From positions 62,001-126,000 of the forward strand of contig NZ_VIYJ01000007.1 of the NCBI RefSeq assembly GCF_008087085.1: a stretch of DNA of 64,000 nt, written 5' to 3'. The stretch comes from Nocardioides rubriscoriae (GTDB lineage Bacteria; Actinomycetota; Actinomycetes; Propionibacteriales; Nocardioidaceae). The position numbers and the translations under genes are program-made. A model generated the notes under the pieces. It searched no databases and was not told where the DNA came from. It worked only from the letters and a program-made list of their open reading frames with translations. Within the stretch, counting starts at the first letter, position 1; every line of letters begins with the position of its first letter. This document shows positions 15,824 through 25,093 of the stretch, in pieces.

Positions 15824-17176
15824 GTGGCTGTCCCCGATCTCGCCGCGCTCCACGCGCTGTCCCCCGCGCAGCAGCCGACCTACCCCGACCGGGCCGCGGT
15901 CGACGCGACCGTGGACCGGCTGCGCACCCTGCGTCCCCTGGTCTTCGGTCACGAGTGCGACGAGCTGACCGACAAGCTCGCCGCCGTCGCCCGGGGCGAG
16001 GCCTTCCTGCTGCAGGGCGGTGACTGTGCCGAGACGTTCGCCGGGGTCACGGCCGACAACACCCGCAACAAGCTGCGCGTGCTGCTGCAGATGGCGGTCG
16101 TGCTGACCTACGCCGCGTCGGTCCCGGTGGTCAAGCTGGGCCGGCTCGCCGGGCAGTACGCCAAGCCACGCTCCTCCGACCTCGAGACCCGTGTCGTCGA
16201 CGGCGAGAGCATCACCCTGCCGGCCTACCGCGGCGACGCGGTCAACGGCTACGACTTCACCCCCGAGGCCCGGGTGCCCGACCCGGCCCGCCTGCTCGAG
16301 GTGCACCGCACCTCCGCGGCGACGCTGAGCATGATCCGCGCCTTCATCGCCGGCGGCTACGCCGACCTGCGCAAGGTCCACACCTGGAACACCGACTTCG
16401 TCTCCGACTCGGTGGCCGGGCAGCGCTACGACGCGCTGGCCTTCGAGATCGACCGGGCGATGGCGTTCATGGAGGCCATCGGAGCCGACCCCGACGAGTT
16501 CCACCGCGTCGACTTCCACACCAGCCACGAGGCGCTGGTGCTCGAGTACGAGCACGCGATGACCCGCCTCGACTCCGGCAACGGGGCGGCGTACGACCTG
16601 TCGGCGCACTTCGTGTGGATCGGTGAGCGCACCCGCCAGCTCGACGGCGCCCACGTCGAGCTGCTCAGCCACGTGCGCAACCCGATCGGGGTCAAGCTCG
16701 GCCCCACGACCTCGCCCGACGACGCGATCGCGCTCGCCGCGCGGCTCAACCCCGACAACGTCGCGGGCCGGCTCACCTTCATCACCCGCTTCGGCGCCGG
16801 CAGGATCCGCGACGGCCTGCCCGCGCTGGTCGAGAAGGTGCAGGGCGAGGGCCTCCAGGTCGCCTGGGTCTGCGACCCGATGCACGGCAACACCTTCGAG
16901 GCCAGCTCCGGCTACAAGACCCGCGCCTTCGACGACGTGATCGCCGAGGTGCAGGGCTTCTTCGACGTCCACCGCCAGCTCGGCACCTGGCCCGGCGGCA
17001 TCCACGTCGAGCTCACCGGCGACGACGTCACCGAGTGCGTCGGTGGCGGCGAGGAGCTGCTCGAGGCCGACCTCGGAGACCGCTACGAGTCGGTCTGCGA
17101 CCCCCGCCTCAACCGCGTGCAGTCCCTCGAGCTCGCCTTCCTCGTCGCCGAGATGTTGAGGGCCCGCTCCAGCTGA
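15824..17176 (+). CDS. aroG: Class II 3-deoxy-7-phosphoheptulonate (DAHP) synthase
   Basis: 450 residues, plant/mycobacterial (class II) type. Joins phosphoenolpyruvate and erythrose 4-phosphate, the first step of the shikimate pathway. The four metal ligands are visible: C68 (GGDCAETF), H354 (CDPMHGNT), E396 (HVELTG) and D426 (VCDPRLN); the last three have the same spacing as C87/H369/E411/D441 of the M. tuberculosis enzyme as I recall it. Substrate loops TRNKLR and KVHTWNTDF are present. Its stop lies inside a palindromic repeat. A second DAHP synthase of the unrelated class I is at 26295-27347. Confidence 0.95.
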   Translation: MAVPDLAALHALSPAQQPTYPDRAAVDATVDRLRTLRPLVFGHECDELTDKLAAVARGEAFLLQGGDCAETFAGVTADNTRNKLRVLLQMAVVLTYAASVPVVKLGRLAGQYAKPRSSDLETRVVDGESITLPAYRGDAVNGYDFTPEARVPDPARLLEVHRTSAATLSMIRAFIAGGYADLRKVHTWNTDFVSDSVAGQRYDALAFEIDRAMAFMEAIGADPDEFHRVDFHTSHEALVLEYEHAMTRLDSGNGAAYDLSAHFVWIGERTRQLDGAHVELLSHVRNPIGVKLGPTTSPDDAIALAARLNPDNVAGRLTFITRFGAGRIRDGLPALVEKVQGEGLQVAWVCDPMHGNTFEASSGYKTRAFDDVIAEVQGFFDVHRQLGTWPGGIHVELTGDDVTECVGGGEELLEADLGDRYESVCDPRLNRVQSLELAFLVAEMLRARSS

Positions 17177-17200
17177 CCCGTCGCGTCTACGCGACGGGTC
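17175..17200. repeat. Fourth copy of the GACCCGTCGCGT palindrome
   Basis: Arms GACCCGTCGCGT (17175-17186) and ACGCGACGGGTC (17189-17200) with loop CT. It overlaps the TGA of aroG and stands 38 bases before the threonine aldolase start, so it may separate the two transcripts. Confidence 0.88.
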
Positions 17201-17238
17201 GACGTGGGGTTGTGGAGGCTGGGCGGGAGGATGGGGGA

Positions 17239-18246
<1,008 letters not shown>

Positions 18247-18307
18247 CCTTCTGCCCGTCGCGGGCATCGGACGACGTGCCAGCCGCCCGACCCTCCCGGA
18301 GGACCCG

Positions 18308-19462
18308 ATGAACCGCACGCTCGTCACCCTGCTCGCGACCGCCGCCGTGCTTGGCACCACGGGCGGCACGCTCGCCGCCACCCGGCTCGCCGCTGACGGC
18401 GGCCCTGCCCGCGACCCCGGTGGCCCAGGGGTGACCGCGCGGCCCTCGACGACACCCTCCACGACAGCCGCGACCGCCGGTTCGACGCCCCGCGAGCCGG
18501 TCCCTCCGGGCGCACCGGCCGGCCGAGCGCCGGGCGCGCCCGGTGACGTCCTGTGGGCCAACCAGCGCGGCCTGCACGACGGCGACCAGGTCGTGCCCCT
18601 CGACCTGGACGACCGGCTGGCCTCGCTCGAGCGGGCCGACGGCGCCTGGGTGATCACCACCGCGACCAGCCCGCAGGAGCCCTCGTACGAGGTCTCGGTG
18701 GTGCGGGGCGACGGCACGGTCACCTTCCTCGCCGACACCTTCGGTGACGGCGACGTGAGTCCCGACGGCACCCGCTACGTCGCCATGGTGGGCGCCGGCG
18801 GGGGCTACGGGGTGTGGGACATCGCCACCGGCGAGCAGGTCGACGGCGTCACGCACGGCCAGGACGGTGACCAGTTCCCGTCCGGCGGCGCCCAGTTCGT
18901 CGACGACGACACCGTCGCGACGACGTGGAGCGGTGACGACGCCGTCAACCGGGTGCTCCTCAGCAACCTCGGCTCCGCCGACCGACAGCTCGTCGGGAGC
19001 GACGTCGCGGGTTCGTGGGCGATCTCGCCGGAGGGCGGCTACTTCGCGACGACGTCCTCGGCGGGCCAGGACCTCGACACCGGGTTCGCTGATTGCGCGC
19101 TGGTCTCGCCCACCGGCGGCCCCGACGACGCCCTGGTCGACTGCGGCAGCACGTTCGCCGGCCGGCCGTCGTTCGCCCCCGACGGCGACACGGTGCTCAC
19201 CCTGCCGGCTGGCACCGACGGGTTCGGCCCGGCGCTCCTGCGCCCCGTCGGCACCGGCGACGGCAAGCCCCGGGAGGCGATCGTCGTGCCCGAGGCCACC
19301 CTCGACGGCGCGTACCTGCGCGACGGGGTGGTGGTCGTGCTCGGCGCCAAGAACTACGACGGCGACGGCACCGTCATCAGCACCTGCACCACGCGCGGGT
19401 GCGAGGAGGTCGCCCGCGTGGGAGACGCCGCCGGCACCGCGGTGCTGGGGCGGACGACCTGA
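18308..19462 (+). CDS. Exported beta-propeller-like protein of unknown function
   Basis: 384 residues from the ATG at 18308 (RBS GGAGGA). A signal peptide or anchor (about 1-27, VTLLATAAVLGTTGGTLAA) is followed by a Thr/Pro/Ala-rich linker (about 35-75) and then repeated beta-sheet blades with SPDGTRYVAM, SPEGGYFATT and APDGDTVLTL, the spacing of WD40/TolB-like blades. It probably acts outside the membrane. It converges with the ECF sigma-factor gene and is followed by a 9-base tandem repeat. No enzyme motif is seen. Confidence 0.75.
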   Translation: MNRTLVTLLATAAVLGTTGGTLAATRLAADGGPARDPGGPGVTARPSTTPSTTAATAGSTPREPVPPGAPAGRAPGAPGDVLWANQRGLHDGDQVVPLDLDDRLASLERADGAWVITTATSPQEPSYEVSVVRGDGTVTFLADTFGDGDVSPDGTRYVAMVGAGGGYGVWDIATGEQVDGVTHGQDGDQFPSGGAQFVDDDTVATTWSGDDAVNRVLLSNLGSADRQLVGSDVAGSWAISPEGGYFATTSSAGQDLDTGFADCALVSPTGGPDDALVDCGSTFAGRPSFAPDGDTVLTLPAGTDGFGPALLRPVGTGDGKPREAIVVPEATLDGAYLRDGVVVVLGAKNYDGDGTVISTCTTRGCEEVARVGDAAGTAVLGRTT

Positions 19463-19482
19463 GCGACCTGAGCGACCTGAGC
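19456..19482. repeat. Three copies of the 9-base unit GACCTGAGC
   Basis: The units at 19456, 19465 and 19474 include the stop codon of the propeller gene. Each later copy offers another TGA in the same frame. Only 12 bases separate the array from the stop of the convergent sigma gene. Confidence 0.85.
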
Positions 19483-19494
19483 GAGGAGCGCGGC

Positions 19495-20073
19495 TCAGTC
19501 GGTGACGACGAGCAGCGGCCGCACTGCCCTGCGGGCGTGGTGGATGCGGGCCTTGACGGTGCCGAGCGGCAGGTCGAGCACCCGGGCGATCTCGGCGTAG
19601 TCGAGCTGCTGGACGTCGCGGAGCACGAGGGGCTCGACGTACTCGGGGTGGTCGTGGCCGACGACCTCGAGCGCGTCGAGCAGGTCGAGCCGGCTACCGG
19701 CGATGACGCTGGTGGTGCGTGGGTCGGCGCGCAGCGGCATCTCGTCGGTGCTCTGCTCGACCGAGCGGCGCTTGAGCGAGCGGTAGGTGCCGCGGGCGCT
19801 GTTGGAGGCCACGACGTGCAGCCACGTCGTGAAGCGGCTGCGTCCCTGGAACTGGTCGATCTTGGTCGCGACGAGGAGCAGGGCGTCCTGGGCGGCCTCC
19901 TCGGCGTCCTGGGGGTGCTGCAGCATCCGTCCGCAGATGCGCTGCACGCGCGGCTGCACGATCGCGAGCACCTGGTGGAGCGCGTCGGCGTCACCGGCCG
20001 CGGCGGCGACGGCCAGCGCGTCGAGCGCGTCGGCCCCCTCGGGGGTGTCGGCGGCGCCATGGGTGTCGGTCAC
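19495..20073 (-). CDS. ECF-type RNA polymerase sigma factor
   Basis: 192 residues from the GTG at 20073 (RBS GGAGC). Region 2 is visible at about 25-95 (QHPQDAEEAAQDALLLVATK, then FTTWLHVVASNSARGTYR, the -10 recognition helix) and region 4 at about 140-190 (DVQQLDYAEIARVLDLPLGTVKARIHHAR). It redirects RNA polymerase to a special promoter set. No anti-sigma gene with a zinc or membrane domain is adjacent. It is divergent from a Ser/Thr kinase across 69 bases, so phosphorylation could replace an anti-sigma factor; this is inference only. Confidence 0.92.
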   Translation of the reverse strand: MTDTHGAADTPEGADALDALAVAAAAGDADALHQVLAIVQPRVQRICGRMLQHPQDAEEAAQDALLLVATKIDQFQGRSRFTTWLHVVASNSARGTYRSLKRRSVEQSTDEMPLRADPRTTSVIAGSRLDLLDALEVVGHDHPEYVEPLVLRDVQQLDYAEIARVLDLPLGTVKARIHHARRAVRPLLVVTD

Positions 20074-20142
20074 GGTGCTCCAGGTGGTCCGGGCGGTCCA
20101 GGTGGTCCGGGGTGGGGGCGAGGCTCTGGCACCATAGCCGCC

Positions 20143-21246
20143 GTGTCCCTCCCCGAACGGCTCGGTCGGCTCAGGCGTGTCCGCCAGCTCGGGGCGGGCG
20201 GGTTCGCGACGGTCTGGCTCTACCGGGACGACGAGCTGCGCAGCGACGTGGCCGTCAAGGCACTGGCCGACAACTGGGCCCAGCGCCTCGACATCCGTGA
20301 GCGCTTCCTCGAGGAGGCCCGCATCCTGCGGGCGGCCGACTCCGACCACCTGGTCCGGGTCCACGACCTCGGTGAGACCGACGGCACCCCCTACTTCGTC
20401 ATGACCTACGCCGACCTCGGCTCGCTCGACGGGGGACTCACCGGCCAGCGGTGGGAACCGCACCACGTCGTGCCGCTGGTCGCACAGGCCGCCAGCGGCC
20501 TGGCCGTGCTCCACGACCAGGGCATCATCCACCGCGACGTCAAGCCGCAGAACCTCCTGCTGCGCGGTGACGGCACGGCACTGCCCGACGGCGCCCGGCC
20601 GGCCCGGGAGGTGCTGGCCGCCGGCCGGCTGATGGTCGCAGACCTCGGCGTCGCCAAGGCCCTGCTGCACGCCAGCGGGCTGACCCAGGTCGTCGGGACG
20701 CCCGCGTACATGGCGCCCGAGCAGGTCACCGGCGACGGCCTCGACACCCGCGCCGACGTCCACGCCCTCGGCGCGGTCGCCTACCACCTGCTGACCGGCC
20801 GGGTGCTGCGCGACGGGGGCTTCGCCGAACTGGTCAACGCCCGGCCGCCGGTGCCGCCCTCGGCCCTTGCCCCGCTCTCGCGCGCCGTCGACGACGTGCT
20901 GCTTCGCGCGGTGCACCCGCGGCCCGAGGAGCGGTGGCCCGACGTCCGTGGCTTCGCCGTCGCCCTCGGCGAGGCCATCGGGTGCCCGGTCGCCCCGTCG
21001 TCGTACGACGCCCCCGCAGCGACCGCGCCCGCCCCGGCCCTCGCCCCCACGGTCGTGCGGTCACGCCCGGCCGTGCCCGCCGCGACCTCGACGACCACCC
21101 CGAGCTCGCAGACCTCCCGCACCCCGGCCCGCGCCGACACCGGCACCCGGACGCCCCCGTCGCGGGTGGTGGCCGTGCTGCTGGTCGTGCTCGTGCTCGC
21201 GGCCACCTTTGCGGCGTCCTTCGGCGTCACCCAGCTGCTGCGCTGA
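20143..21246 (+). CDS. Membrane-anchored Ser/Thr protein kinase
   Basis: 367 residues. Kinase domain about 8-280: glycine loop LGAGGFATVW, K39 in VAVK, catalytic D132 in HRDVKPQN, metal D167 in VADLGVAK (DLG in place of DFG, as in some Hanks kinases) and APE in YMAPEQVTG. A Thr/Pro/Ala-rich linker follows, then one transmembrane helix near the C-terminus (VVAVLLVVLVLAATFAASFG) with almost nothing outside, so there is no PASTA sensor. Starts at the GTG at 20143. Divergent from the ECF sigma gene. A regulator of unknown targets. Confidence 0.9.
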   Translation: MSLPERLGRLRRVRQLGAGGFATVWLYRDDELRSDVAVKALADNWAQRLDIRERFLEEARILRAADSDHLVRVHDLGETDGTPYFVMTYADLGSLDGGLTGQRWEPHHVVPLVAQAASGLAVLHDQGIIHRDVKPQNLLLRGDGTALPDGARPAREVLAAGRLMVADLGVAKALLHASGLTQVVGTPAYMAPEQVTGDGLDTRADVHALGAVAYHLLTGRVLRDGGFAELVNARPPVPPSALAPLSRAVDDVLLRAVHPRPEERWPDVRGFAVALGEAIGCPVAPSSYDAPAATAPAPALAPTVVRSRPAVPAATSTTTPSSQTSRTPARADTGTRTPPSRVVAVLLVVLVLAATFAASFGVTQLLR

Positions 21247-21282
21247 GCAGCCGGCAGGAGGCTCGGTCTGGGTGCGGCCACG

Positions 21283-21288
21283 TACCGT
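21283..21288 (+). promoter_or_regulatory. -10 box TACCGT, leaderless start
   Basis: TACCGT lies 7 bases before the ATG at 21296, giving the exporter operon its own promoter separate from the kinase gene. Confidence 0.6.
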
Positions 21289-21295
21289 CTGGGCA

Positions 21296-22402
21296 ATGAC
21301 GCCTCGGAGCCGCTGGTCCGTCGTGGCGGGCGTCGTGCTCGCCGTCGTCGCGGTGCCGCTGGCGCCACGGCTCCTGCCGGTCGGTGACACCGACGTGACG
21401 GCGGCCGTGCTGCTCGACGCGGTGCGCGGCTCGGCCGACGTGGGCCACTCCGGCTACGTCGAGACCCGGGGCGCCGTGCAGCTGCCCGTGGGCGACGACC
21501 TCGGCGACGTCGGCGAGCTGCTGGCCGGCACGACGCGGCTGCGGGTCTGGTGGCAGGACGAGGACGCCTGGCGCGTCGACCGGCTGCTCGTCGCCGGCGA
21601 GAAGGACCTGGTCCACGACGGGCCAGTCACGGTCGCCTACGACTACGAGGACGCCAAGGCCGTCGTCACCGAGGACCCCGCGATCCGGCTGCCCCGGGCC
21701 TCCGACCTGCTGCCGCCGGTCCTGGGGCGCGCGGTCCTCGAGGACGCCGCCGACACCGACGTACGCCGCCTCGGCCCGCGTCGCGTGGCCGGCGTCGACG
21801 CCCCCGGGCTGCGCTACACCCCGCCCGCGGGGCGCTCCACCGTCGACCACGTCGACGTGTGGGTCGAGCCCGGGTCGGGCCTGCCGCTGCGCGTCGAGGT
21901 CTGGGACGCCGGCGCGGACGACCCGGCCGGGCCCGACGTGGTCTCGACCTTCGACGACGTCGAGGTCGCACGACCCGCCGACGACCGCGTCGGCTTCCCG
22001 GCGTCCCGCGGGGTCGAGGTCGAGCGGGCCGACACCCTGGACGTCGCCGACGCGGCCGGCCGCTACGCGCCGTTCGTGCTGCCGAGGCGGCTCGCCGGTT
22101 TCGCGCGGCGTACCGAGGGCGAGGTGGCGGCGGCCACCTTCGGCAGCGGCGTCAGCCGCTTCCTCGCGGTGCCGCTGCGCAGCCGCGAGGCCGACCCGCT
22201 GCGCCGCCAGCTGCGCGCGGCGCCGGGGGTCGTGACGGGCGACTACCGCACCGTGGCGAGGAGCGGGGTGCTCACCGTGCTGCTCACCGGCGCCGACCGC
22301 GACCCGGGCGCGGCCTGGCTGGTGGCGGGCACCCTGTCGCCCGACACCCTCGAGGACGTCGCCCGGGCCCTCCTCGTGCTTCCCTACGTGGACCAGCGAT
22401 GA
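21296..22402 (+). CDS. Exported protein of unknown function, possible RseB/LolA-like fold
   Basis: 368 residues. An N-terminal membrane or signal segment (RWSVVAGVVLAVVAVPLAP) is followed by a soluble part with TRLRVWWQDEDAWRVDRL, VAYDYEDAKAVV and GLRYTPPAGRSTVDHVDVWV, then PLRVEVWDAG. The order reminds me of the lipid-binding beta-barrel half of RseB/LolA-like regulators (strand, then 'YxPxD..DVWVDP..LPLRVE'). This is a weak, pattern-level match. Its stop overlaps the ATP-binding-protein start (ATGA), so it belongs to the exporter operon. Confidence 0.7.
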   Translation: MTPRSRWSVVAGVVLAVVAVPLAPRLLPVGDTDVTAAVLLDAVRGSADVGHSGYVETRGAVQLPVGDDLGDVGELLAGTTRLRVWWQDEDAWRVDRLLVAGEKDLVHDGPVTVAYDYEDAKAVVTEDPAIRLPRASDLLPPVLGRAVLEDAADTDVRRLGPRRVAGVDAPGLRYTPPAGRSTVDHVDVWVEPGSGLPLRVEVWDAGADDPAGPDVVSTFDDVEVARPADDRVGFPASRGVEVERADTLDVADAAGRYAPFVLPRRLAGFARRTEGEVAAATFGSGVSRFLAVPLRSREADPLRRQLRAAPGVVTGDYRTVARSGVLTVLLTGADRDPGAAWLVAGTLSPDTLEDVARALLVLPYVDQR

Positions 22403-23367
22403 CCACCGCGATCCGGACCCGCGGGCTGACGAAGTACTACGGCGGCTTCCTCGCGGTCGACGGTCTCGACCTCGAGGTGCACGAGGGCGACGTCTACGGG
22501 TTCCTCGGCGCCAACGGCTCGGGCAAGACGACCACGGTGCGGATGCTCCTCGGCCTGGTGCTGGCCACCTCGGGCACCGCCGAGGTGCTCGGCCGGGCGA
22601 TGCCCGGCGCCGCGCACGACGTGCTGCCCGAGGTCGGCGCGATGATCGAGGCGCCGGCGGCCTACCCGCACCTGTCGGGGCGCGCCAACCTCGCGCTCTT
22701 CGACGCCATGGGCCGTGGCTCACGGCGTCGCGGTCGCGCGGGCCGGGTCGACGACGCGCTCGACCGGGTCGGGCTCGGCGGCGTCGACGGACGCCCGGTG
22801 CGCGCCTACTCGCTGGGCATGCGGCAGCGGCTCGGGCTGGCCAACGCGCTGATCCGGCAGCCACGCCTGCTGGTGCTCGACGAGCCGACCAACGGCCTGG
22901 ACCCGCAGGGCATCCGCGACATCCGGGCCCTGCTGCTCGAGCTCAACGCCGCCGGGACGACGGTCTTCGTCTCCAGCCACCTGCTGCTGGAGATCGAGCA
23001 GATGTGCACCCGGGTCGGCGTCCTCGACCGTGGCCGGCTGGTGCTGCAGCAGCACCTCGACGACCTGCGCTCGCCGACGGGTCGCGTCGTGCTCCGCACC
23101 CGCGACGTCGCCGACGCCCGCCGGTTGCTCGACCACCGCATCGACGAGGCCGTCGGCGAGCGGATCGTCGTGCGCGACGGCGACGCGGCCGCGCTGGCCG
23201 CGGAGCTGGTCGCCGCCGGGGTGCGGGTCGACGAGCTCGTCGCCGAGCGTCGCTCGCTGGAGGAGATCGTGCTGGCCGCCACCGGTGCGGGCAGCGACAC
23301 CTTCGCCCGGACCTCGCCCGTCGACGCGGGTGGCGCCCCGACCGGGCCGACCGGGGTGCCCGCGTGA
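22399..23367 (+). CDS. ABC-2 type exporter ATP-binding protein
   Basis: 322 residues. Seen: Walker A GANGSGKTT, a degenerate signature YSLGMRQRLGLA (LSxGQ replaced, as common in ABC-2 exporters), Walker B LLVLDEPTNGLD and the switch histidine in SSHLLLEIEQ. About 90 extra residues follow the ABC domain and resemble the regulatory tail of DrrA/NodI-type proteins. It energises the membrane protein encoded next; both starts overlap the previous stops. The exported substrate is unknown. Confidence 0.93.
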   Translation: MTTAIRTRGLTKYYGGFLAVDGLDLEVHEGDVYGFLGANGSGKTTTVRMLLGLVLATSGTAEVLGRAMPGAAHDVLPEVGAMIEAPAAYPHLSGRANLALFDAMGRGSRRRGRAGRVDDALDRVGLGGVDGRPVRAYSLGMRQRLGLANALIRQPRLLVLDEPTNGLDPQGIRDIRALLLELNAAGTTVFVSSHLLLEIEQMCTRVGVLDRGRLVLQQHLDDLRSPTGRVVLRTRDVADARRLLDHRIDEAVGERIVVRDGDAAALAAELVAAGVRVDELVAERRSLEEIVLAATGAGSDTFARTSPVDAGGAPTGPTGVPA

Positions 23368-24182
23368 TCGCGGTCGAGCTGCGCAAGCTGCTGCGCAGCC
23401 GTCGTACGTGGGCGACGATCCTGCTCGTCGACGCCCTGCCGACCCTGGTCGGGGTGCTCCTCGCCGTCACCGACCTCGGGCCGCGCCCGGGCGAGGGACC
23501 GGCGTTCCTGTCGGCCGTGCTCACCGACGGCACCCTGTTCCCCCTGGCGGCGCTGGCGATCGTGCTGCCGCTGTTCCTGCCGATCGCGGTGGCGATCACC
23601 GCCGGCGAGGCCGTCGCCGGCGAGGCGGCGGCCGGCACCCTGCGCTACGTGCTGGTGCGGCCGGTGAGCCGGTTGCGCTTCCTGGTCGCCAAGCTGGCCA
23701 GCGTGCTGGTGTTCGTCGTGCTGACGGTGCTGGTGGTCGCGGTCACGGCGTACGTCCTGGGCGTGCTGCTGCTCGGCGACCAGTCCGTGACCACCGCCGG
23801 CACCACGAGCGTCTCGGGCTCCTCGCTGTCGACGCCGGAGCTCGTCGGGCGCACCTTCCTGGCGCTGGGCTACGCGATCTTGTGCATGCTCGGCGTCGCC
23901 ACGATCGCGCTGTTCCTGTCGACCTGCGTGGCCTCGCCGCTCGGTGCGGCGCTCGGCACGATGGCGGTCTTCGTCGGCTCGGCCCTGCTGCTGACCCTCG
24001 ACGCCTCCGACGCCGTGCGCGACTACCTGCCGACGCGTTACTGGCTGGCCTTCGTCGACCTGTTCCGCGACCCGATCCTGTGGCGCGACCTCCAGGCCGG
24101 GGTCCTGCTGCAGGTCGCCTACGTCGCGGTGTTCTTCGCCGCGGCCTGGGCCAACTTCGCCACCAAGGACGTCGCGGACTGA
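23364..24182 (+). CDS. ABC-2 type exporter membrane protein
   Basis: 272 residues with six hydrophobic helices, starting VIAVELRKLLRSRRTW, the amphipathic start typical of ABC-2 permeases. Seen: VAGEAAAGTLRYVLVRPVSR, the conserved E..GT.......PVSR loop that meets the ATPase. Start GTG overlaps the stop of the ATPase gene (GTGA). Last gene of the unit; a bidirectional hairpin follows. Confidence 0.92.
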   Translation: MIAVELRKLLRSRRTWATILLVDALPTLVGVLLAVTDLGPRPGEGPAFLSAVLTDGTLFPLAALAIVLPLFLPIAVAITAGEAVAGEAAAGTLRYVLVRPVSRLRFLVAKLASVLVFVVLTVLVVAVTAYVLGVLLLGDQSVTTAGTTSVSGSSLSTPELVGRTFLALGYAILCMLGVATIALFLSTCVASPLGAALGTMAVFVGSALLLTLDASDAVRDYLPTRYWLAFVDLFRDPILWRDLQAGVLLQVAYVAVFFAAAWANFATKDVAD

Positions 24183-24196
24183 CGCGGCTCCCGGGT

Positions 24197-24228
24197 GGGA
24201 GTTTCACCGCTGGAGCGGTGAATCTCCC
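24197..24228. terminator. Hairpin between convergent permease and lipase genes
   Basis: Arms 24197-24211 and 24214-24228 pair over 15 bases with a single T-T mismatch and a loop of GG. It is the only structure in the 59-base gap between two converging genes and can serve both strands. Confidence 0.75.
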
Positions 24229-24241
24229 GGCGCCGCGACGC

Positions 24242-25033
24242 TCAGCAGGCGACGAGGAAGTCGCTGCCGCCCGCGCCGAGGAACGCCTCGACGACGCTCA
24301 CCGTCACCGGGGCGCGGACGACCTCGCCGTGCGACAGCGGACCGGTGCCGCACGTCGCCTGCAGGTCGACCGACCGGGCACCGTCGAGCACCGCCGAGTC
24401 CGCGGGTACGACGGTCTGGTCGGTCTCGGTCCACACCGACAACCAGCGCGGCCCGGCCGGGGTCTCGTCGCCGGCGTTGAGGGCGCGCAGCAGGTCGCTG
24501 CCGGGGTCGAGCTGGCGGCAGGCCTCGCTGCACGTGCCGCTGCCGATGCTGGTGGCCAGCGCCGCCAGGTCGGTGCCGTGGTGGGGCGAGGCGACCGTCG
24601 CGACCCGTCGGGTGACCGCGGCGCCCCCGAGCTCGGCCACGTAGTAGCGCACCACGACCCCGCCCGCGGAGTAGCCGACCAGGTCGACCGACGGCGCGCC
24701 GGTGCGCTCGAGCACCTCGCGGACCCGGTCGGCGAGGGCCCGGGCCGCCTCACGCAGGTCGCCGGTGCCGTCACCGGGCGGAGCGACGACCTCGGCGCCG
24801 GGCAGCGCGGCCGCCAGGTCCTCCAGGGCGGTCGTGGAGCCGCCGTACCCGGGCACGAGCAGGACCGGGCCGCGCCGGGCCTGGTCGACCGGGGCCGGGT
24901 CGTCAGCCGACCGGTCGAGCACCGCCCGCACCCCGACCACCACGAGCGCCCCGACCACCAGGCAAGCGACGCCGAGGTGCAGCCGCCGGCGTGCGGGGGA
25001 CAGTCGGCCCAGCCAGCCCGGCCACGTGCTCAC
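24242..25033 (-). CDS. Membrane-anchored lipase/esterase (alpha/beta hydrolase)
   Basis: 263 residues from a GTG. One N-terminal transmembrane segment (about 18-40, HLGVACLVVGALVVVGVRAV) places the enzyme outside the membrane. Alpha/beta hydrolase motifs: oxyanion segment LLVPGYGGSTTALEDLAAAL, nucleophile Ser in GYSAGG, and a late SHGEVV likely supplying the His. The ATVASPHHGTDLAAL segment is typical of lipase class 2/EstA-like enzymes. Two or more Cys pairs (GTCSEAC) could form disulfides. Substrate unknown, probably acyl esters. Confidence 0.88.
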   Translation of the reverse strand: MSTWPGWLGRLSPARRRLHLGVACLVVGALVVVGVRAVLDRSADDPAPVDQARRGPVLLVPGYGGSTTALEDLAAALPGAEVVAPPGDGTGDLREAARALADRVREVLERTGAPSVDLVGYSAGGVVVRYYVAELGGAAVTRRVATVASPHHGTDLAALATSIGSGTCSEACRQLDPGSDLLRALNAGDETPAGPRWLSVWTETDQTVVPADSAVLDGARSVDLQATCGTGPLSHGEVVRAPVTVSVVEAFLGAGGSDFLVAC

Positions 25034-25039
25034 CGGGCC

Positions 25040-25045
25040 ACGCTA
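25040..25045 (-). promoter_or_regulatory. -10 box TAGCGT, leaderless start for lipase
   Basis: On the minus strand TAGCGT lies 6 bases before the GTG at 25033. Confidence 0.55.
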
Positions 25046-25093
25046 CGAGGCCGCTCCTAGCCGCCACTCCTAACCGCCGGTCCCGGCCGCCGG

